Assembly (NCBI RefSeq): GCF_001854325.1
Contig: NZ_CP017754.1
Location: 1,674,001 to 1,738,000, forward strand
Source: Cupriavidus malaysiensis
GTDB taxonomy: Bacteria > Pseudomonadota > Gammaproteobacteria > Burkholderiales > Burkholderiaceae
Direction: 5' to 3'
Length of the DNA: 64,000 nt
Part shown: one piece after another, positions 1 through 9,276 of the stretch
Layout: each line of letters opens with the position of its first letter
Position numbering within the stretch: the first letter of the stretch is position 1
Translations under genes and position numbers: made by a program
The notes under the pieces: generated by a model
Database searches by the model: none
What the model saw: only the letters and a program-made list of their open reading frames with translations
What the model was told of the DNA's origin: nothing

Positions 1-2030
1 CCGCGATAGCCGGCCTGTTCGGCACCAAGTTCTTCGGCTGCACGACCTCGGATTCCCGCGCCGGCCGGGTGATGGCCCACACGGTGACCATCCTCGGTGT
101 GGCCATCGCCTTCGTGCTGTCGGTGCTCGTGCTGCGCGACGTGCTGGACGGTGCCAGCTTCAACGGCACCATCTACGAATGGATGAGCATCGGCGGCCTG
201 AAGATGGAGGTGGGCTTCCTGGTCGACTCGCTGACCGCGATGATGATGGTGGTGGTCACCTTCGTCTCGCTGATGGTGCACATCTACACCATCGGCTACA
301 TGCAGGGCGACCCCGGCTACAACCGCTTCTTCGCCTACATCTCGCTCTTCACCTTCTCGATGCTGATGCTGGTGATGAGCAACAACTTCCTGCAGCTGTT
401 CTTCGGCTGGGAAGCGGTGGGCCTGGTGTCCTACCTGCTGATCGGCTTCTGGTTCACCCGCCCGACCGCCATCTTCGCCAACATGAAGGCCTTCCTGGTC
501 AACCGCGTCGGCGACTTCGGCTTCATCCTGGGCATCGGCCTGCTGCTGGCCTACAGCGGCAGCCTGAACTACACCGACGTGTTCGCGCAGCGCGACCAGC
601 TCGCCACCGTGATCTTCCCGGGTACCGACTGGCTGATGATCACCGTGGCCTGCATCTGCCTGTTCATCGGCGCGATGGGCAAGTCGGCGCAGTTTCCGCT
701 GCACGTCTGGCTGCCTGACTCGATGGAAGGCCCGACCCCGATCTCCGCGCTGATCCACGCCGCCACCATGGTGACGGCCGGCATCTTCATGGTCAGCCGC
801 ATGTCGCCGCTGTTCGAGCTGTCCGACACCGCGCTGTCCTTCGTCCTGGTGATCGGTGCCATCACCGCGCTGTTCATGGGCTTCCTCGGCGTCGTCCAGA
901 ACGATATCAAGCGCGTGGTGGCCTACTCGACGCTGTCGCAGCTGGGCTACATGACCGTCGCACTGGGCGCTTCGGCCTACTCGGTGGCCGTGTTCCACCT
1001 GATGACCCACGCCTTCTTCAAGGCACTGCTGTTCCTCGGCGCCGGCTCGGTCATCATCGGCATGCACCACGACCAGGACATGCGCAATATGGGCGGCCTG
1101 CGCAAGTACATGCCCATCACCTGGCTGACTTCGCTGGTCGGTTCGCTGGCGCTGATCGGCACGCCGTTCTTCGCGGGCTTCTACTCCAAGGACTCGATCA
1201 TCGAGGCGGTGGCGGAATCGCACATCGCGGGCTCCGGCTTCGCCTACGTGGCGGTGCTGGCCGGCGTGTTCGTCACGGCGTTCTACTCCTTCCGCATGTA
1301 CTTCCTGGTCTTCCATGGCGAGGAACGCTTCGGCAAGGCCAACCACGACCACCACAACCATCATGGCGACCATGAGGACGAGGAGGTCTCGGCGGATCAC
1401 CACCATGGCCTGGCCCCCGGCGAGAAGCCGCACGAGTCGCCGTGGGTGGTGACCTTGCCGCTGGTGCTGCTGGCCATCCCGTCGGTGATCATCGGTGCCA
1501 TCGCCATCGAGCCGATGCTGTTCGGCGACTTCTTCAAGCACGGCGTGGCCTTCAAGGATGTGATCTACGTCGGCGAGAACCACCATGCGATGGCCGAGCT
1601 GGCCGAGGCCTTCCACGGCTGGGTGCCGATGGCACTGCATTCGCTGACCACCCCCGTGCTGTGGCTGGCCATCGCCGGCGTGGTCCTGTCGTGGTTCTTC
1701 TACATGAAGCGCCCCGACATCCCGGAGGCGATCAAGCAACGCTTCTCCGGCGTGTACAAGCTGCTCGAGAACAAGTACTACCTGGATGACATCAACCAGG
1801 CAGTGTTCGCCAAGGGTGCGCGCCTGATCGGCGGCGGTCTGTGGAAGGGCGGCGACCAGGGCCTGATCGACGGCCTGGTGGTCAACGGTTCGGCACGTGT
1901 GGTGGCTTCGTTCGCCGCCGCCAGCCGCTACCTGCAGTCCGGCTACATCTACCACTACGCGTTCGCGATGATCGTGGGCATGCTGGTGCTGCTGACTCTG
2001 ACCATCACCGGCGTGATAGGCACCAAGTAA
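1..2030 (+). CDS. nuoL: NADH-quinone oxidoreductase subunit L (5' end outside window)
   Basis: Membrane antiporter-like subunit of respiratory complex I, one of the proton-pumping arms. The reading frame is open from base 3 to the TAA at 2028-2030, about 675 visible residues, so the true start lies upstream of the window; the in-frame GTG/ATG at 69-74 is internal. The family signature GKSAQFPLHVWLPD followed by MEGPTPISALIHAATM lies near 680-770 and includes the conserved Lys and His of the proton channel. Many hydrophobic segments are visible. A His/Asp/Glu-rich loop (about 1345-1435) is an insertion of the type seen in betaproteobacterial NuoL. nuoM starts 13 bases downstream behind an AAGGA ribosome site, so they form one operon. 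Confidence 0.96.
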   Translation, partial: AIAGLFGTKFFGCTTSDSRAGRVMAHTVTILGVAIAFVLSVLVLRDVLDGASFNGTIYEWMSIGGLKMEVGFLVDSLTAMMMVVVTFVSLMVHIYTIGYMQGDPGYNRFFAYISLFTFSMLMLVMSNNFLQLFFGWEAVGLVSYLLIGFWFTRPTAIFANMKAFLVNRVGDFGFILGIGLLLAYSGSLNYTDVFAQRDQLATVIFPGTDWLMITVACICLFIGAMGKSAQFPLHVWLPDSMEGPTPISALIHAATMVTAGIFMVSRMSPLFELSDTALSFVLVIGAITALFMGFLGVVQNDIKRVVAYSTLSQLGYMTVALGASAYSVAVFHLMTHAFFKALLFLGAGSVIIGMHHDQDMRNMGGLRKYMPITWLTSLVGSLALIGTPFFAGFYSKDSIIEAVAESHIAGSGFAYVAVLAGVFVTAFYSFRMYFLVFHGEERFGKANHDHHNHHGDHEDEEVSADHHHGLAPGEKPHESPWVVTLPLVLLAIPSVIIGAIAIEPMLFGDFFKHGVAFKDVIYVGENHHAMAELAEAFHGWVPMALHSLTTPVLWLAIAGVVLSWFFYMKRPDIPEAIKQRFSGVYKLLENKYYLDDINQAVFAKGARLIGGGLWKGGDQGLIDGLVVNGSARVVASFAAASRYLQSGYIYHYAFAMIVGMLVLLTLTITGVIGTK

Positions 2031-2043
2031 GGAAAACAACGAA

Positions 2044-3510
2044 ATGGTTCTGTCATTCGCAATCTGGCTGCCTATCTTCTTCGGCTTGCTGGTGCTCGCC
2101 TTCGGTTCGGACCGCAGCAAGTGCTTCGTGCGCTGGATGTCGCTGTTCGGCTCGCTGGTGAGCTTCGTCGCCACCCTGCCGCTGATGTTCCACTTCGACC
2201 GCTCCACGGCGGCCATGCAGTTCGTGGAGAAGTCGACCTGGATCGAACGCTTCAACATCCAGTACCACCTGGGTGTCGACGGCATCTCGATGTGGTTCGT
2301 GGTGCTGACCGCCTTCATCACCGTGATCGTGGTGATCTCGGCCTGGGAGGTGATCACCGAGCGCGTGGCCGAGTACATGGCCGCGTTCCTGATCCTGTCC
2401 GGCCTGATGGTCGGCGTGTTCGCGGCGCTGGACGGCCTGCTGTTCTACGTGTTCTTCGAGGCCACGCTGATCCCGATGTACATCATCATCGGTGTCTGGG
2501 GCGGTCCGAACCGTGTCTACGCAGCCTTCAAGTTCTTCCTGTACACGCTGCTGGGCTCGCTGCTGACGCTGGTCGCGCTGATCTACCTGTACAACAAGAC
2601 GGGTACCTTCGAGATCCTGCAATGGCATGACGCCAAGCTGTCGATGAACGAGCAGATCGCGCTGTTCGTCGCCTTCTTCATGGCCTTCGCGGTCAAGGTG
2701 CCGATGTGGCCGGTGCACACCTGGCTGCCCGACGCCCACGTGGAAGCGCCGACCGGCGGTTCGGTGGTGCTGGCTGCCATCATGCTGAAGCTGGGTGCCT
2801 ACGGCTTCCTGCGGTTCTCGCTGCCGATCGCGCCGGACGCCAGCCATACGCTGGCCCCGTTCATCATCACCATCTCGCTGATCGCGGTGATCTACATCGG
2901 CCTGGTGGCGCTGGTGCAGGCCGACATGAAAAAGCTGGTCGCCTACTCGTCGATCGCGCACATGGGCTTCGTCACGCTGGGCTTCTTCATCTTCAGCGAG
3001 ATCGGTATCGAAGGCGGCATCGTGCAGATGATCTCGCACGGCTTCATCTCGGGCGCGATGTTCCTGTGCATCGGCGTGCTGTACGACCGCGTGCACTCGC
3101 GCCAGATCGCCGACTACGGCGGCGTGGTCAACACCATGCCGAAGTACGCCGCGCTCGCCGTGTTCTTCGCCATGGCCAACTGCGGCCTGCCCGCGACTTC
3201 CGGCTTCGTCGGCGAGTTCATGGTGATCCTGGGTTCGGTCAAGTACAACTTCTGGATCGGCCTGCTGGCGGCGACCGCCCTGATCCTCGGTGCGGCCTAC
3301 TCGCTGTGGATGGTCAAGCGCGTGGTGTTCGGCGACATGGTGCACCAGCACGTGCGTGAACTGGCCGACCTGAACAAGCGCGAGTTCTTCATGCTCGGTG
3401 TGCTGGCCCTGATGACCCTGTACATGGGCCTGTACCCGAAACCCTTTACCGACGTGATGCACGCGTCCGTGGTGAACCTGCTGTCCCACGTGGCACAGTC
3501 CAAGCTGTAA
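2044..3510 (+). CDS. nuoM: NADH-quinone oxidoreductase subunit M
   Basis: Second antiporter-like proton-pumping subunit of complex I, 488 residues, usual length for the family. Residues about 137-150 contain the conserved FFEATLIPMYI segment with the membrane Glu needed for pumping. The signature VPMWPVHTWLPDAHVEAP carries the channel Lys/His region, followed by GGSVVLAAIMLKLGAYG. About 14 transmembrane segments are apparent. The ATG at 2044 follows AAGGAAAAC with good spacing. It is co-transcribed with nuoL and nuoN (13- and 18-base gaps). Confidence 0.97.
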   Translation: MVLSFAIWLPIFFGLLVLAFGSDRSKCFVRWMSLFGSLVSFVATLPLMFHFDRSTAAMQFVEKSTWIERFNIQYHLGVDGISMWFVVLTAFITVIVVISAWEVITERVAEYMAAFLILSGLMVGVFAALDGLLFYVFFEATLIPMYIIIGVWGGPNRVYAAFKFFLYTLLGSLLTLVALIYLYNKTGTFEILQWHDAKLSMNEQIALFVAFFMAFAVKVPMWPVHTWLPDAHVEAPTGGSVVLAAIMLKLGAYGFLRFSLPIAPDASHTLAPFIITISLIAVIYIGLVALVQADMKKLVAYSSIAHMGFVTLGFFIFSEIGIEGGIVQMISHGFISGAMFLCIGVLYDRVHSRQIADYGGVVNTMPKYAALAVFFAMANCGLPATSGFVGEFMVILGSVKYNFWIGLLAATALILGAAYSLWMVKRVVFGDMVHQHVRELADLNKREFFMLGVLALMTLYMGLYPKPFTDVMHASVVNLLSHVAQSKL

Positions 3511-3528
3511 GCGGGGGAGAGAGAGAAT

Positions 3529-5007
3529 ATGCAACCGTCCTCTTCTAGTCTGGCACCTGTGGCGCCAATCATCTTCCTGGCCGTGGCCATCGCGGCGATC
3601 AACTGGATCGACCTGGCGCGCGGCAAGGGCAAGCAGAGCGTCGCCTATCCGCTGTCGCTGCTGGCGACGCTGGTGCTGACGTTCTGGTTCGGCCTGGACG
3701 CAGCCGGTGGCGAGACGCACTACGTCTTCGCCAACCTGGTGGTGGTCGACCCGATGGCCAACGTGCTGTCGGCCTTCTGCAGCCTGGGCATGTTCGCCAC
3801 GCTGGTCTACACCCGCAACTACCTCGCCGAGCGCGACATGTTCGCCGGCGAGTTCTACATGCTGTCGCTGTTCACGCTGGGCGGCCAGATCGTGATGATC
3901 ACCGGCAACAACTTCCTGACCCTGTACCTGGGCCTGGAACTGCTGTCGCTGTCGTCGTACGCCCTGGTGGCCCTGCGCCGCGATTCGCGCGTGACCTCCG
4001 AATCGGCGATGAAGTACTTCGTGCTGGGCGCGCTGGCTTCGGGCTTCCTGCTGTACGGCATGTCGATGATGTACGGCGCGACCGGTTCGCTGAACCTGGG
4101 CGAGGTGTTCCGCGTGGTCGAGTCCGGCCGCGTCAACAACACCATGCTGGCCTTCGGCGTGGTCTTCCTCGTCGCCGGCCTGTCGTTCAAGCTCGGCGCC
4201 GCACCGTTCCACATGTGGATCCCCGACATCTACCAGGGTTCGCCGACCGCGGTCACGCTGCTGATCGCCGGCGGTCCGAAGGTGGCGGCATTCGCGCTGA
4301 TGCTGCGCGTCCTGGTCGAAGGCCTGCTGCCGCTGGCGGTGGACTGGCAGATGATGCTGGTGGTGATGTCGGTGGCCTCGCTGGCGATCGGCAACCTGAC
4401 GGCCATCGTGCAGACCAACCTGAAGCGGATGCTGGCGTATTCCACCATCTCGCACATGGGCTTCGTGCTGCTGGGCATGCTGTCCGGCGTCGCCGGTGGC
4501 AAGGCTGACGGCGCTGCCGGCGCCTACAGCGCGTCGATGTTCTACTCGGTGACCTACCTGCTGACCACGCTGGGCACCTTCGGCCTGATCCTGCTGCGCA
4601 CCAGCAAGGGTTTCGAAGCCGAGACGCTGGAAGACCTGAAGGGCATGTCGCGCCGCAACCCGTGGTTCGCCTTCCTGATGCTGGTGATGATGTTCTCGCT
4701 GGCCGGCATCCCGCCGACCGTGGGCTTCTACGCCAAGCTGTCGGTGCTGCAGGCCGTGGTCTCGACCGGCCAGACCTGGCTGGCCGTGGTGGCGGTGCTG
4801 TTCTCGCTGATCGGCGCCTTCTACTACCTGCGCGTGGTCAAGCTGATGTACTTCGACGCGCCGGTGGGCGAAGAGAAGATGGAAGCCACCTTCGGCCTGC
4901 GTTCGCTGCTGAGCCTGAACGGCCTGGCGATCATCCTGCTCGGCATCTTCCCGGCCGCGCTGATGAACCTGTGCTACACGGCGATCCGCGCCACCCTGGC
5001 GTCCTGA
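3529..5007 (+). CDS. nuoN: NADH-quinone oxidoreductase subunit N
   Basis: Third antiporter-like subunit of complex I, 492 residues, all membrane. The family signature FKLGAAPFHMWIPDIYQG followed by SPTAVTLLIAGGPKVAAF is intact, as is TNLKRMLAYSTISHMGF. The ATG at 3529 follows a purine-rich GGGGGAGAGAGAG stretch that serves as ribosome site. It is the last of the nuo genes; the next gene starts 22 bases later and is probably in the same transcript. Confidence 0.97.
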   Translation: MQPSSSSLAPVAPIIFLAVAIAAINWIDLARGKGKQSVAYPLSLLATLVLTFWFGLDAAGGETHYVFANLVVVDPMANVLSAFCSLGMFATLVYTRNYLAERDMFAGEFYMLSLFTLGGQIVMITGNNFLTLYLGLELLSLSSYALVALRRDSRVTSESAMKYFVLGALASGFLLYGMSMMYGATGSLNLGEVFRVVESGRVNNTMLAFGVVFLVAGLSFKLGAAPFHMWIPDIYQGSPTAVTLLIAGGPKVAAFALMLRVLVEGLLPLAVDWQMMLVVMSVASLAIGNLTAIVQTNLKRMLAYSTISHMGFVLLGMLSGVAGGKADGAAGAYSASMFYSVTYLLTTLGTFGLILLRTSKGFEAETLEDLKGMSRRNPWFAFLMLVMMFSLAGIPPTVGFYAKLSVLQAVVSTGQTWLAVVAVLFSLIGAFYYLRVVKLMYFDAPVGEEKMEATFGLRSLLSLNGLAIILLGIFPAALMNLCYTAIRATLAS

Positions 5008-5029
5008 TCGCAACGGCGGAGCGGCGGCG

Positions 5030-5341
5030 ATGAGCACTTCGGCAGGCGGCTGGTTTGTCATCGTGCTGGCACTGATCTGTGCCAACCTGCCGTTCGTCAA
5101 CCAGCGGCTGTTCGGCCTGGTGCCGCTGCGCCGGCCGCTCAAGCCGCTGTGGCTGCGCCTGGGCGAACTGCTCGTCTGGTACGGCGTGGCCGGCGCCGCC
5201 GGCTTCGCTGTCGAGGCGAGCCTTGGCAATGCTTTCCCGCAAGGGTGGCAGTTCTACGCCATCACCGCCTGCATGATGCTGGTGTTCGCCTTCCCGGGCT
5301 TCACCTGGCAATATCTCGTCAAGCACCGCGCCGCGGCCTGA
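5030..5341 (+). CDS. DUF2818 family membrane protein
   Basis: 103-residue protein with an N-terminal hydrophobic segment (GWFVIVLALICANLPFV, about residues 7-23), a second segment around residues 43-60 and a third near 78-95. This pattern and the position directly after nuoN match the DUF2818 family of betaproteobacteria. The function is unknown; the conserved position suggests a complex I assembly or accessory role, which is inference. The ATG at 5030 follows GGAGCGGCG. The Nudix gene follows 43 bases downstream. Confidence 0.85.
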   Translation: MSTSAGGWFVIVLALICANLPFVNQRLFGLVPLRRPLKPLWLRLGELLVWYGVAGAAGFAVEASLGNAFPQGWQFYAITACMMLVFAFPGFTWQYLVKHRAAA

Positions 5342-5384
5342 AGCTCCCCTCCGGGAACGGGCCGCGCCCATTCCCGGAGTGTTC

Positions 5385-6029
5385 ATGAGCGACAAGATCG
5401 AACTGGCCCGCGCGGCCGCTGCCCCCCATGCCCCCGACGCCTCCGACGGCGCCCGCGATGCCGGGTTGACGGAGACGTGCGTCGCCTCGGCGACCCTGCA
5501 CCAGGGCAAGTTCCTCACGCTGAAGCAGGATATCGTCGCGCTGCCCGACGGCAAGCACGCGGGGCGCGAGTACGTGCTGCACCCCGGCGCGGTGATGATG
5601 ATTCCGCTGTTCGACGACGGCCGCGTGCTGATGGAGCGGCAGTTCCGCTATCCCATCGGCAAGGTCATGGTGGAGTTCCCGGCCGGCAAGCTGGACCCCG
5701 AGGAGGGCGCCTTGCGCTGCGGCCAGCGCGAACTGCTGGAAGAGACCGGCTACCGCGCGGAGCGCTGGGACTACCTGACGCGCATCCACCCCGTCATTTC
5801 CTACTCGACCGAGTTCATCGACATCTTCCTCGCGCGCGGCCTGCAGGCCGGCGAGGCGCAGCTCGACGAAGGCGAATTCCTCGAGACCTTCATCATGCCC
5901 GCCGGCCAGTTGATCGACTGGGTGCGCCAGGGCCGCGTCAGCGACGTCAAGACCATCATCGGTGCGTTCTGGCTGGAGAAGGTGCTGTCGGGCGCCTGGG
6001 CGCCAGGCGAACTCCCGGTGCCGCGCTGA
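5385..6029 (+). CDS. Nudix hydrolase, ADP-ribose pyrophosphatase-like
   Basis: Hydrolyses nucleoside diphosphates linked to another group; the closest activity by family is ADP-ribose pyrophosphatase (NudF/YffH type). The complete Nudix box is visible: G, five residues, E, seven residues, then RELLEETGY (about nt 5690-5755), with the metal-binding Glu pair present. I chose ATG 5385 over GTG 5379 because a CGGAG motif lies about 5 bases before the ATG, giving 214 residues. The N-terminus has an Ala-rich stretch of about 20 residues not typical of the fold. It follows nuoN-DUF2818 in the same direction. Confidence 0.88.
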   Translation: MSDKIELARAAAAPHAPDASDGARDAGLTETCVASATLHQGKFLTLKQDIVALPDGKHAGREYVLHPGAVMMIPLFDDGRVLMERQFRYPIGKVMVEFPAGKLDPEEGALRCGQRELLEETGYRAERWDYLTRIHPVISYSTEFIDIFLARGLQAGEAQLDEGEFLETFIMPAGQLIDWVRQGRVSDVKTIIGAFWLEKVLSGAWAPGELPVPR

Positions 6030-6148
6030 GGCAGCGGCCGGCGCAGGTTTGCGCCGGCCGGGCTGCACCCGTTCGCCGGGCGCAGGCACTGGTGTTGGTG
6101 CATCTCGTAGGCTTCGTCCCGCGCGACGGAGTTCGCACTGCACGGGTT

Positions 6149-6195
6149 CGCTCCCCGCTCCCGCTTGCGGAGAGGGGCCGGGGGAGAGGGCAGGC
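6149..6195. repeat. REP-like imperfect palindrome
   Basis: Imperfect inverted repeat CTCCCCGCTCCCGC / GCGGAGAGGGG followed by a CGGGGGAGAGGG tail. It belongs to the same sequence type as the two near-perfect palindromes at 36678-36709 and 36822-36866. It lies between the convergent Nudix (+) and enoyl-CoA hydratase (-) genes, where it could act as a bidirectional terminator or processing hairpin. Confidence 0.65.
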
Positions 6196-6258
6196 GCCGG
6201 CCCGTCGCGGCAGAGCCCGCTGGTCGACGCGCTTGCCTTCGCCCTGCTGCCTTGCCGC

Positions 6259-7023
6259 CTACTTACCCGTCCAGACTGGCTTGCGCTTCTCGGCAAAGGC
6301 CGCCGCGCCCTCGCGCGCGTCGGACGAGGCAAGCACCGGAGCCACCAGCGGGCGCTGGCGCTCGAACATCTCCTCGTTGGACCAGTCGGCCGACTCGGCG
6401 ACGATGCGCTTGCTGGTGGCAACCGCCAGCGGCCCGTTGGCGCCGACCGCGGCGGCCAGCGCCAGCGCGCCGTCGAGCGCCTGGCCCGGTTCGGCCAGGC
6501 GGTTGACCAGGCCATAGGCGTGGGCCGCCTCGGCGCTCATCATGTCACCGGTCAACGCGTACTCCATTGCCACGTGGTAGGGTACGCGGCGCGGCAGGCG
6601 CATCAGTCCGCCGGCGGCGGCGACCAGCCCGCGCTTGACTTCCGGCAGGCCGAATTTCGCTGCACGCGAGGCCACGATCAGGTCGCAGGCGAGCGCCAGC
6701 TCGAAGCCGCCGGCCAGTGCATAGCCTTCCACCGCGGCGATCAGCACCTTGCGCGGCGGTGCCTCGGTCAGGCCGCCGAAGCCGCGCCCGGGCAGGCTGG
6801 GACGCTTGCCGGCGAGGAAGCCCTTCAGGTCCATGCCGGAGCAGAAGGTGCCGCCGGCACCGGTCAGCACCGCCAGGGCCAGCGTGTCATCGGCCTCGAG
6901 CCGGTCGATCGCCGCGGCCAGGGCGGTGGCGGTCTCGAAGTCCATCGCATTGCGGGCTTCGGGGCGGTTGAGGGTGATCAGCAGCACATTGCCGCGCGTC
7001 TCGAGCTGCAGCGTATCGCTCAT
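6259..7023 (-). CDS. enoyl-CoA hydratase (crotonase family)
   Basis: 254-residue crotonase-fold enzyme that probably hydrates trans-2-enoyl-CoA in a beta-oxidation-like pathway. The oxyanion-hole strand is CSGMDLKG near residue 61. Both catalytic glutamates of true hydratases are visible: Glu108 in GGFELALACD and Glu128 in GLPEVKRGL. The start has GGAGACC upstream. Downstream partners on the same strand are an SDR (27 bases upstream in transcription) and a thiolase; together the three provide hydratase, 3-hydroxyacyl dehydrogenase and thiolase steps. The actual acyl chain cannot be deduced. Confidence 0.9.
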   Translation of the reverse strand: MSDTLQLETRGNVLLITLNRPEARNAMDFETATALAAAIDRLEADDTLALAVLTGAGGTFCSGMDLKGFLAGKRPSLPGRGFGGLTEAPPRKVLIAAVEGYALAGGFELALACDLIVASRAAKFGLPEVKRGLVAAAGGLMRLPRRVPYHVAMEYALTGDMMSAEAAHAYGLVNRLAEPGQALDGALALAAAVGANGPLAVATSKRIVAESADWSNEEMFERQRPLVAPVLASSDAREGAAAFAEKRKPVWTGK

Positions 7024-7050
7024 TTGCGGTCTCCTCGACTCGGCCGCGCG

Positions 7051-7818
7051 TCAGCGCGGCTGCATGCGGATGGCGCCGTCCAGGCGGATGGTCTCGCCGT
7101 TGAGCATGGGGTTCTCGAGGATGTGCAGCGCGGTCGAGGCGTACTCGTCGGGTGCGCCCAGGCGTGCCGGGTGGGGCACCATGGCGCCCAGCGAGCTACG
7201 CACGTTCTCCGGCAGCTTGGCCAGCAGCGGGGTGTCGAACAGGCCGGGGGCGATGGTGCAGACGCGGATCAGGCGCTGGGCCAGGTCGCGCGCAGCCACC
7301 AGCGTCATGCCGACGATGCCGGCCTTGGCCGAGGCGTACGGGATCTGCCCGATCTGGCCTTCGTAGGCGGCTACCGAGGCGGTCAGCACGCAGGCGCCGC
7401 GCTCGCCGTCGACCGGCTCGTTCTTCGCCATGCGGGCCGCGGCGAGGCGCAGCGTGTTGAAGGTGCCGACCAGGTTGATGCGCACGATCGACTCGTACTT
7501 TTCCAAGGAGCCGGGAGAGCCGTCCTTCTCGACCAGGCGCACGGGGCCGCCCAGGCCGGCGCAATGCACCAGGCAGCGCAGCGGCGCGAGCGCCTCGGCG
7601 GCGTCGAAGACGCGGTTCATCTGCTCGGTGTCGCACACGTCGGCCTGGACGAAGGTCACCTTGCCCTGCAGCGCGTCGAGTGCCGCCGCGCCGCGCTCGG
7701 CCGACAGGTCGCAGATGACCACGGCGACGCCGCGTTCGAGCAGGCGGCGGGCGCTGGCCAGGCCCAGGCCGGAGGCGCCGCCGGTGACGACGGCGGACAT
7801 TTGCGAATCAAGCTTCAT
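7051..7818 (-). CDS. SDR-family 3-hydroxyacyl-CoA dehydrogenase
   Basis: 255-residue short-chain dehydrogenase resembling 17-beta-HSD10/type II 3-hydroxyacyl-CoA dehydrogenases. The nucleotide-binding motif TGGASGLG lies at residues 12-19, the NAD-preferring Asp (ICDLS) near 37, and the catalytic Ser148, Tyr161 and Lys165 (YASAK) are all present. The start was set at the ATG whose complement is at 7816-7818 because AGGAGACCC precedes it. An upstream in-frame extension exists but is low-complexity. It sits between the thiolase and the hydratase in a three-gene leftward operon. Confidence 0.88.
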   Translation of the reverse strand: MKLDSQMSAVVTGGASGLGLASARRLLERGVAVVICDLSAERGAAALDALQGKVTFVQADVCDTEQMNRVFDAAEALAPLRCLVHCAGLGGPVRLVEKDGSPGSLEKYESIVRINLVGTFNTLRLAAARMAKNEPVDGERGACVLTASVAAYEGQIGQIPYASAKAGIVGMTLVAARDLAQRLIRVCTIAPGLFDTPLLAKLPENVRSSLGAMVPHPARLGAPDEYASTALHILENPMLNGETIRLDGAIRMQPR

Positions 7819-7843
7819 TTCGGGTCTCCTGTTGGTCTGTCTT

Positions 7844-7879
7844 GGGATTCGGGTCGGGATTCGGGGCGGGATTCGATGG
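7844..7879. repeat. 12-bp tandem repeat, 3 copies
   Basis: Three near-identical copies of GGGATTCGGGNC in the spacer between the thiolase stop and the SDR start. It is one of several 9-15 bp tandem triplets found in spacers of this window. Confidence 0.75.
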
Positions 7880-7894
7880 CGGGGCGGTGGCGCT

Positions 7895-9073
7895 TCACAG
7901 GCGCTCGATGATGGTCGCATTGGCCATGCCGCCGGCCTCGCACATCGACTGCAGGCCATAGCGGCCGCCGCTGTCTTCCAGCGCATGCAGCATGGTGGTC
8001 ATCAGGCGCGCGCCGGAGGCGCCCAGCGGGTGGCCCAGGGCAATCGCGCCGCCGCGCGGATTCAGGCGCGCCGCGTCGGCGCCCAGTGCCTTCTGCCAGG
8101 CCAGCGGCACGCAGGCGAAGGCCTCGTTGATCTCGTAGTGGTCGATCTGGTCCAGGCGCAGGCCGCTCTTCTTCAGCGCGCGCTGGCTGGCGGGGATCGG
8201 CGCCGTCAGCATGGCCACCGGGTCGTCGCCGCACACATCGAAGGCGACGAAGCGGGCGCGCGGCTTCAGGCCCAGGCGCGCCGCGGCGGACTCGCTCATC
8301 AGCAGGATGGCCGCGGCGCCATCGCTGATCTGCGAGGCGTTGCCGGCGGTGACGTTCCAGCCGACCTGCGGGAAGCGGGCGCTCAACTCTTCGTTGCGGA
8401 AGGAGGCCTGCAGCGTGCCCAGCTTTTCCACCGAGGTGCCCGCACGGATGGTCTCGTCGTGCTCGACCACGCCGTTCGGCGTGACGATGGGCAGGATCTC
8501 GCGGCGGAAGTCGCCGCGCTCGCGGGCGGCGGCGGCGAGCTCGTGCGAGCGTGCCGAATAGCCGTCCATCTGTGCGCGCGACAGCTCGTAGCGGGCGGCC
8601 ACCAGCTCGGCGGCAACCCCTTGCGACACCAGGCCTGGCGCATAGCGGGCTTCCATCGACGGACCGTAGGGGTTCTGGCCGATGCGCGCCGAACCCATCG
8701 GCACGCGGCTCATCGACTCGATGCCGCAGGCGATCACGATGTCGTAGGCGCCGGCCATGATGCCCTGTGCGGCAAAATGCACGGCCTGCTGGCTGGAGCC
8801 GCACTTGCGGTCGATGGTGGTGGCGGGCACGTGCTCGGGAAAGCCCGCCGCCAGCCAGGCCACGCGCCCGGGGCCCGCGGACTGCTCGCCGGCCTGGGTC
8901 ACGCAGCCGGTGATGACGTCGTCCACCAGGCCGGGGTCGAGGCGGTTGCGCTCGACCAGTCCCTTCAGCACCTGGGCCAGCAGTTCGGTGGCATGCAGTT
9001 CGGTGAAGGCCGAACCCGGTTTGGAACGGCCCATGGGGCTGCGGATGGCGTCGACGATGACGGCTTGCTGCAT
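7895..9073 (-). CDS. acetyl-CoA C-acyltransferase (thiolase)
   Basis: 392-residue thiolase catalysing thiolytic cleavage of 3-ketoacyl-CoA. Nucleophile Cys91 lies in TTIDRKCGSSQQA, His348 in GGAIALGHPLGASG, and the second catalytic Cys378 in SMCEAGGMANATI. The CEAGGMANA ending is typical of the FadA/steroid-thiolase branch rather than biosynthetic PhaA. The ATG has AGGAGACC upstream. It is the first gene of the leftward thiolase-SDR-hydratase operon and is divergent from the IclR-type regulator, which likely controls it. Confidence 0.92.
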   Translation of the reverse strand: MQQAVIVDAIRSPMGRSKPGSAFTELHATELLAQVLKGLVERNRLDPGLVDDVITGCVTQAGEQSAGPGRVAWLAAGFPEHVPATTIDRKCGSSQQAVHFAAQGIMAGAYDIVIACGIESMSRVPMGSARIGQNPYGPSMEARYAPGLVSQGVAAELVAARYELSRAQMDGYSARSHELAAAARERGDFRREILPIVTPNGVVEHDETIRAGTSVEKLGTLQASFRNEELSARFPQVGWNVTAGNASQISDGAAAILLMSESAAARLGLKPRARFVAFDVCGDDPVAMLTAPIPASQRALKKSGLRLDQIDHYEINEAFACVPLAWQKALGADAARLNPRGGAIALGHPLGASGARLMTTMLHALEDSGGRYGLQSMCEAGGMANATIIERL

Positions 9074-9204
9074 GCTGGTCTCCTGTGATGCGGCGGATGG
9101 CTTCTGGATCGCTGGATGAGACGGCAGACTCGAAATCCAGTGTCTTTTGTCTCGTTGTGATGCTTTATGGTCCGAAAAGTCTAGCGTAAACGTGGAAATA
9201 TTTG

Positions 9205-9234
9205 TTGACTGTCTTCTTATCTGAGGTGCAATAT
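9205..9234 (+). promoter_or_regulatory. candidate promoter of the IclR-type gene
   Basis: TTGACT and CAATAT separated by 18 bases in the AT-rich divergent spacer between thiolase and IclR gene. Position relative to the ATG at 9277 is reasonable. The spacer (9074-9276) must also contain the leftward thiolase promoter, which I could not place. Confidence 0.45.
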
Positions 9235-9276
9235 GAATTTAATGAGACTGAAGTATCGAAATGTAGAGGGCGAGGC

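Noticed and set aside
2053..5229. A 1058-codon open frame antisense to nuoM/nuoN
   Set aside because: GC-rich codons of the sense genes avoid stops in the opposite frame. Composition is biased to His, Gln, Arg and Val without domains.
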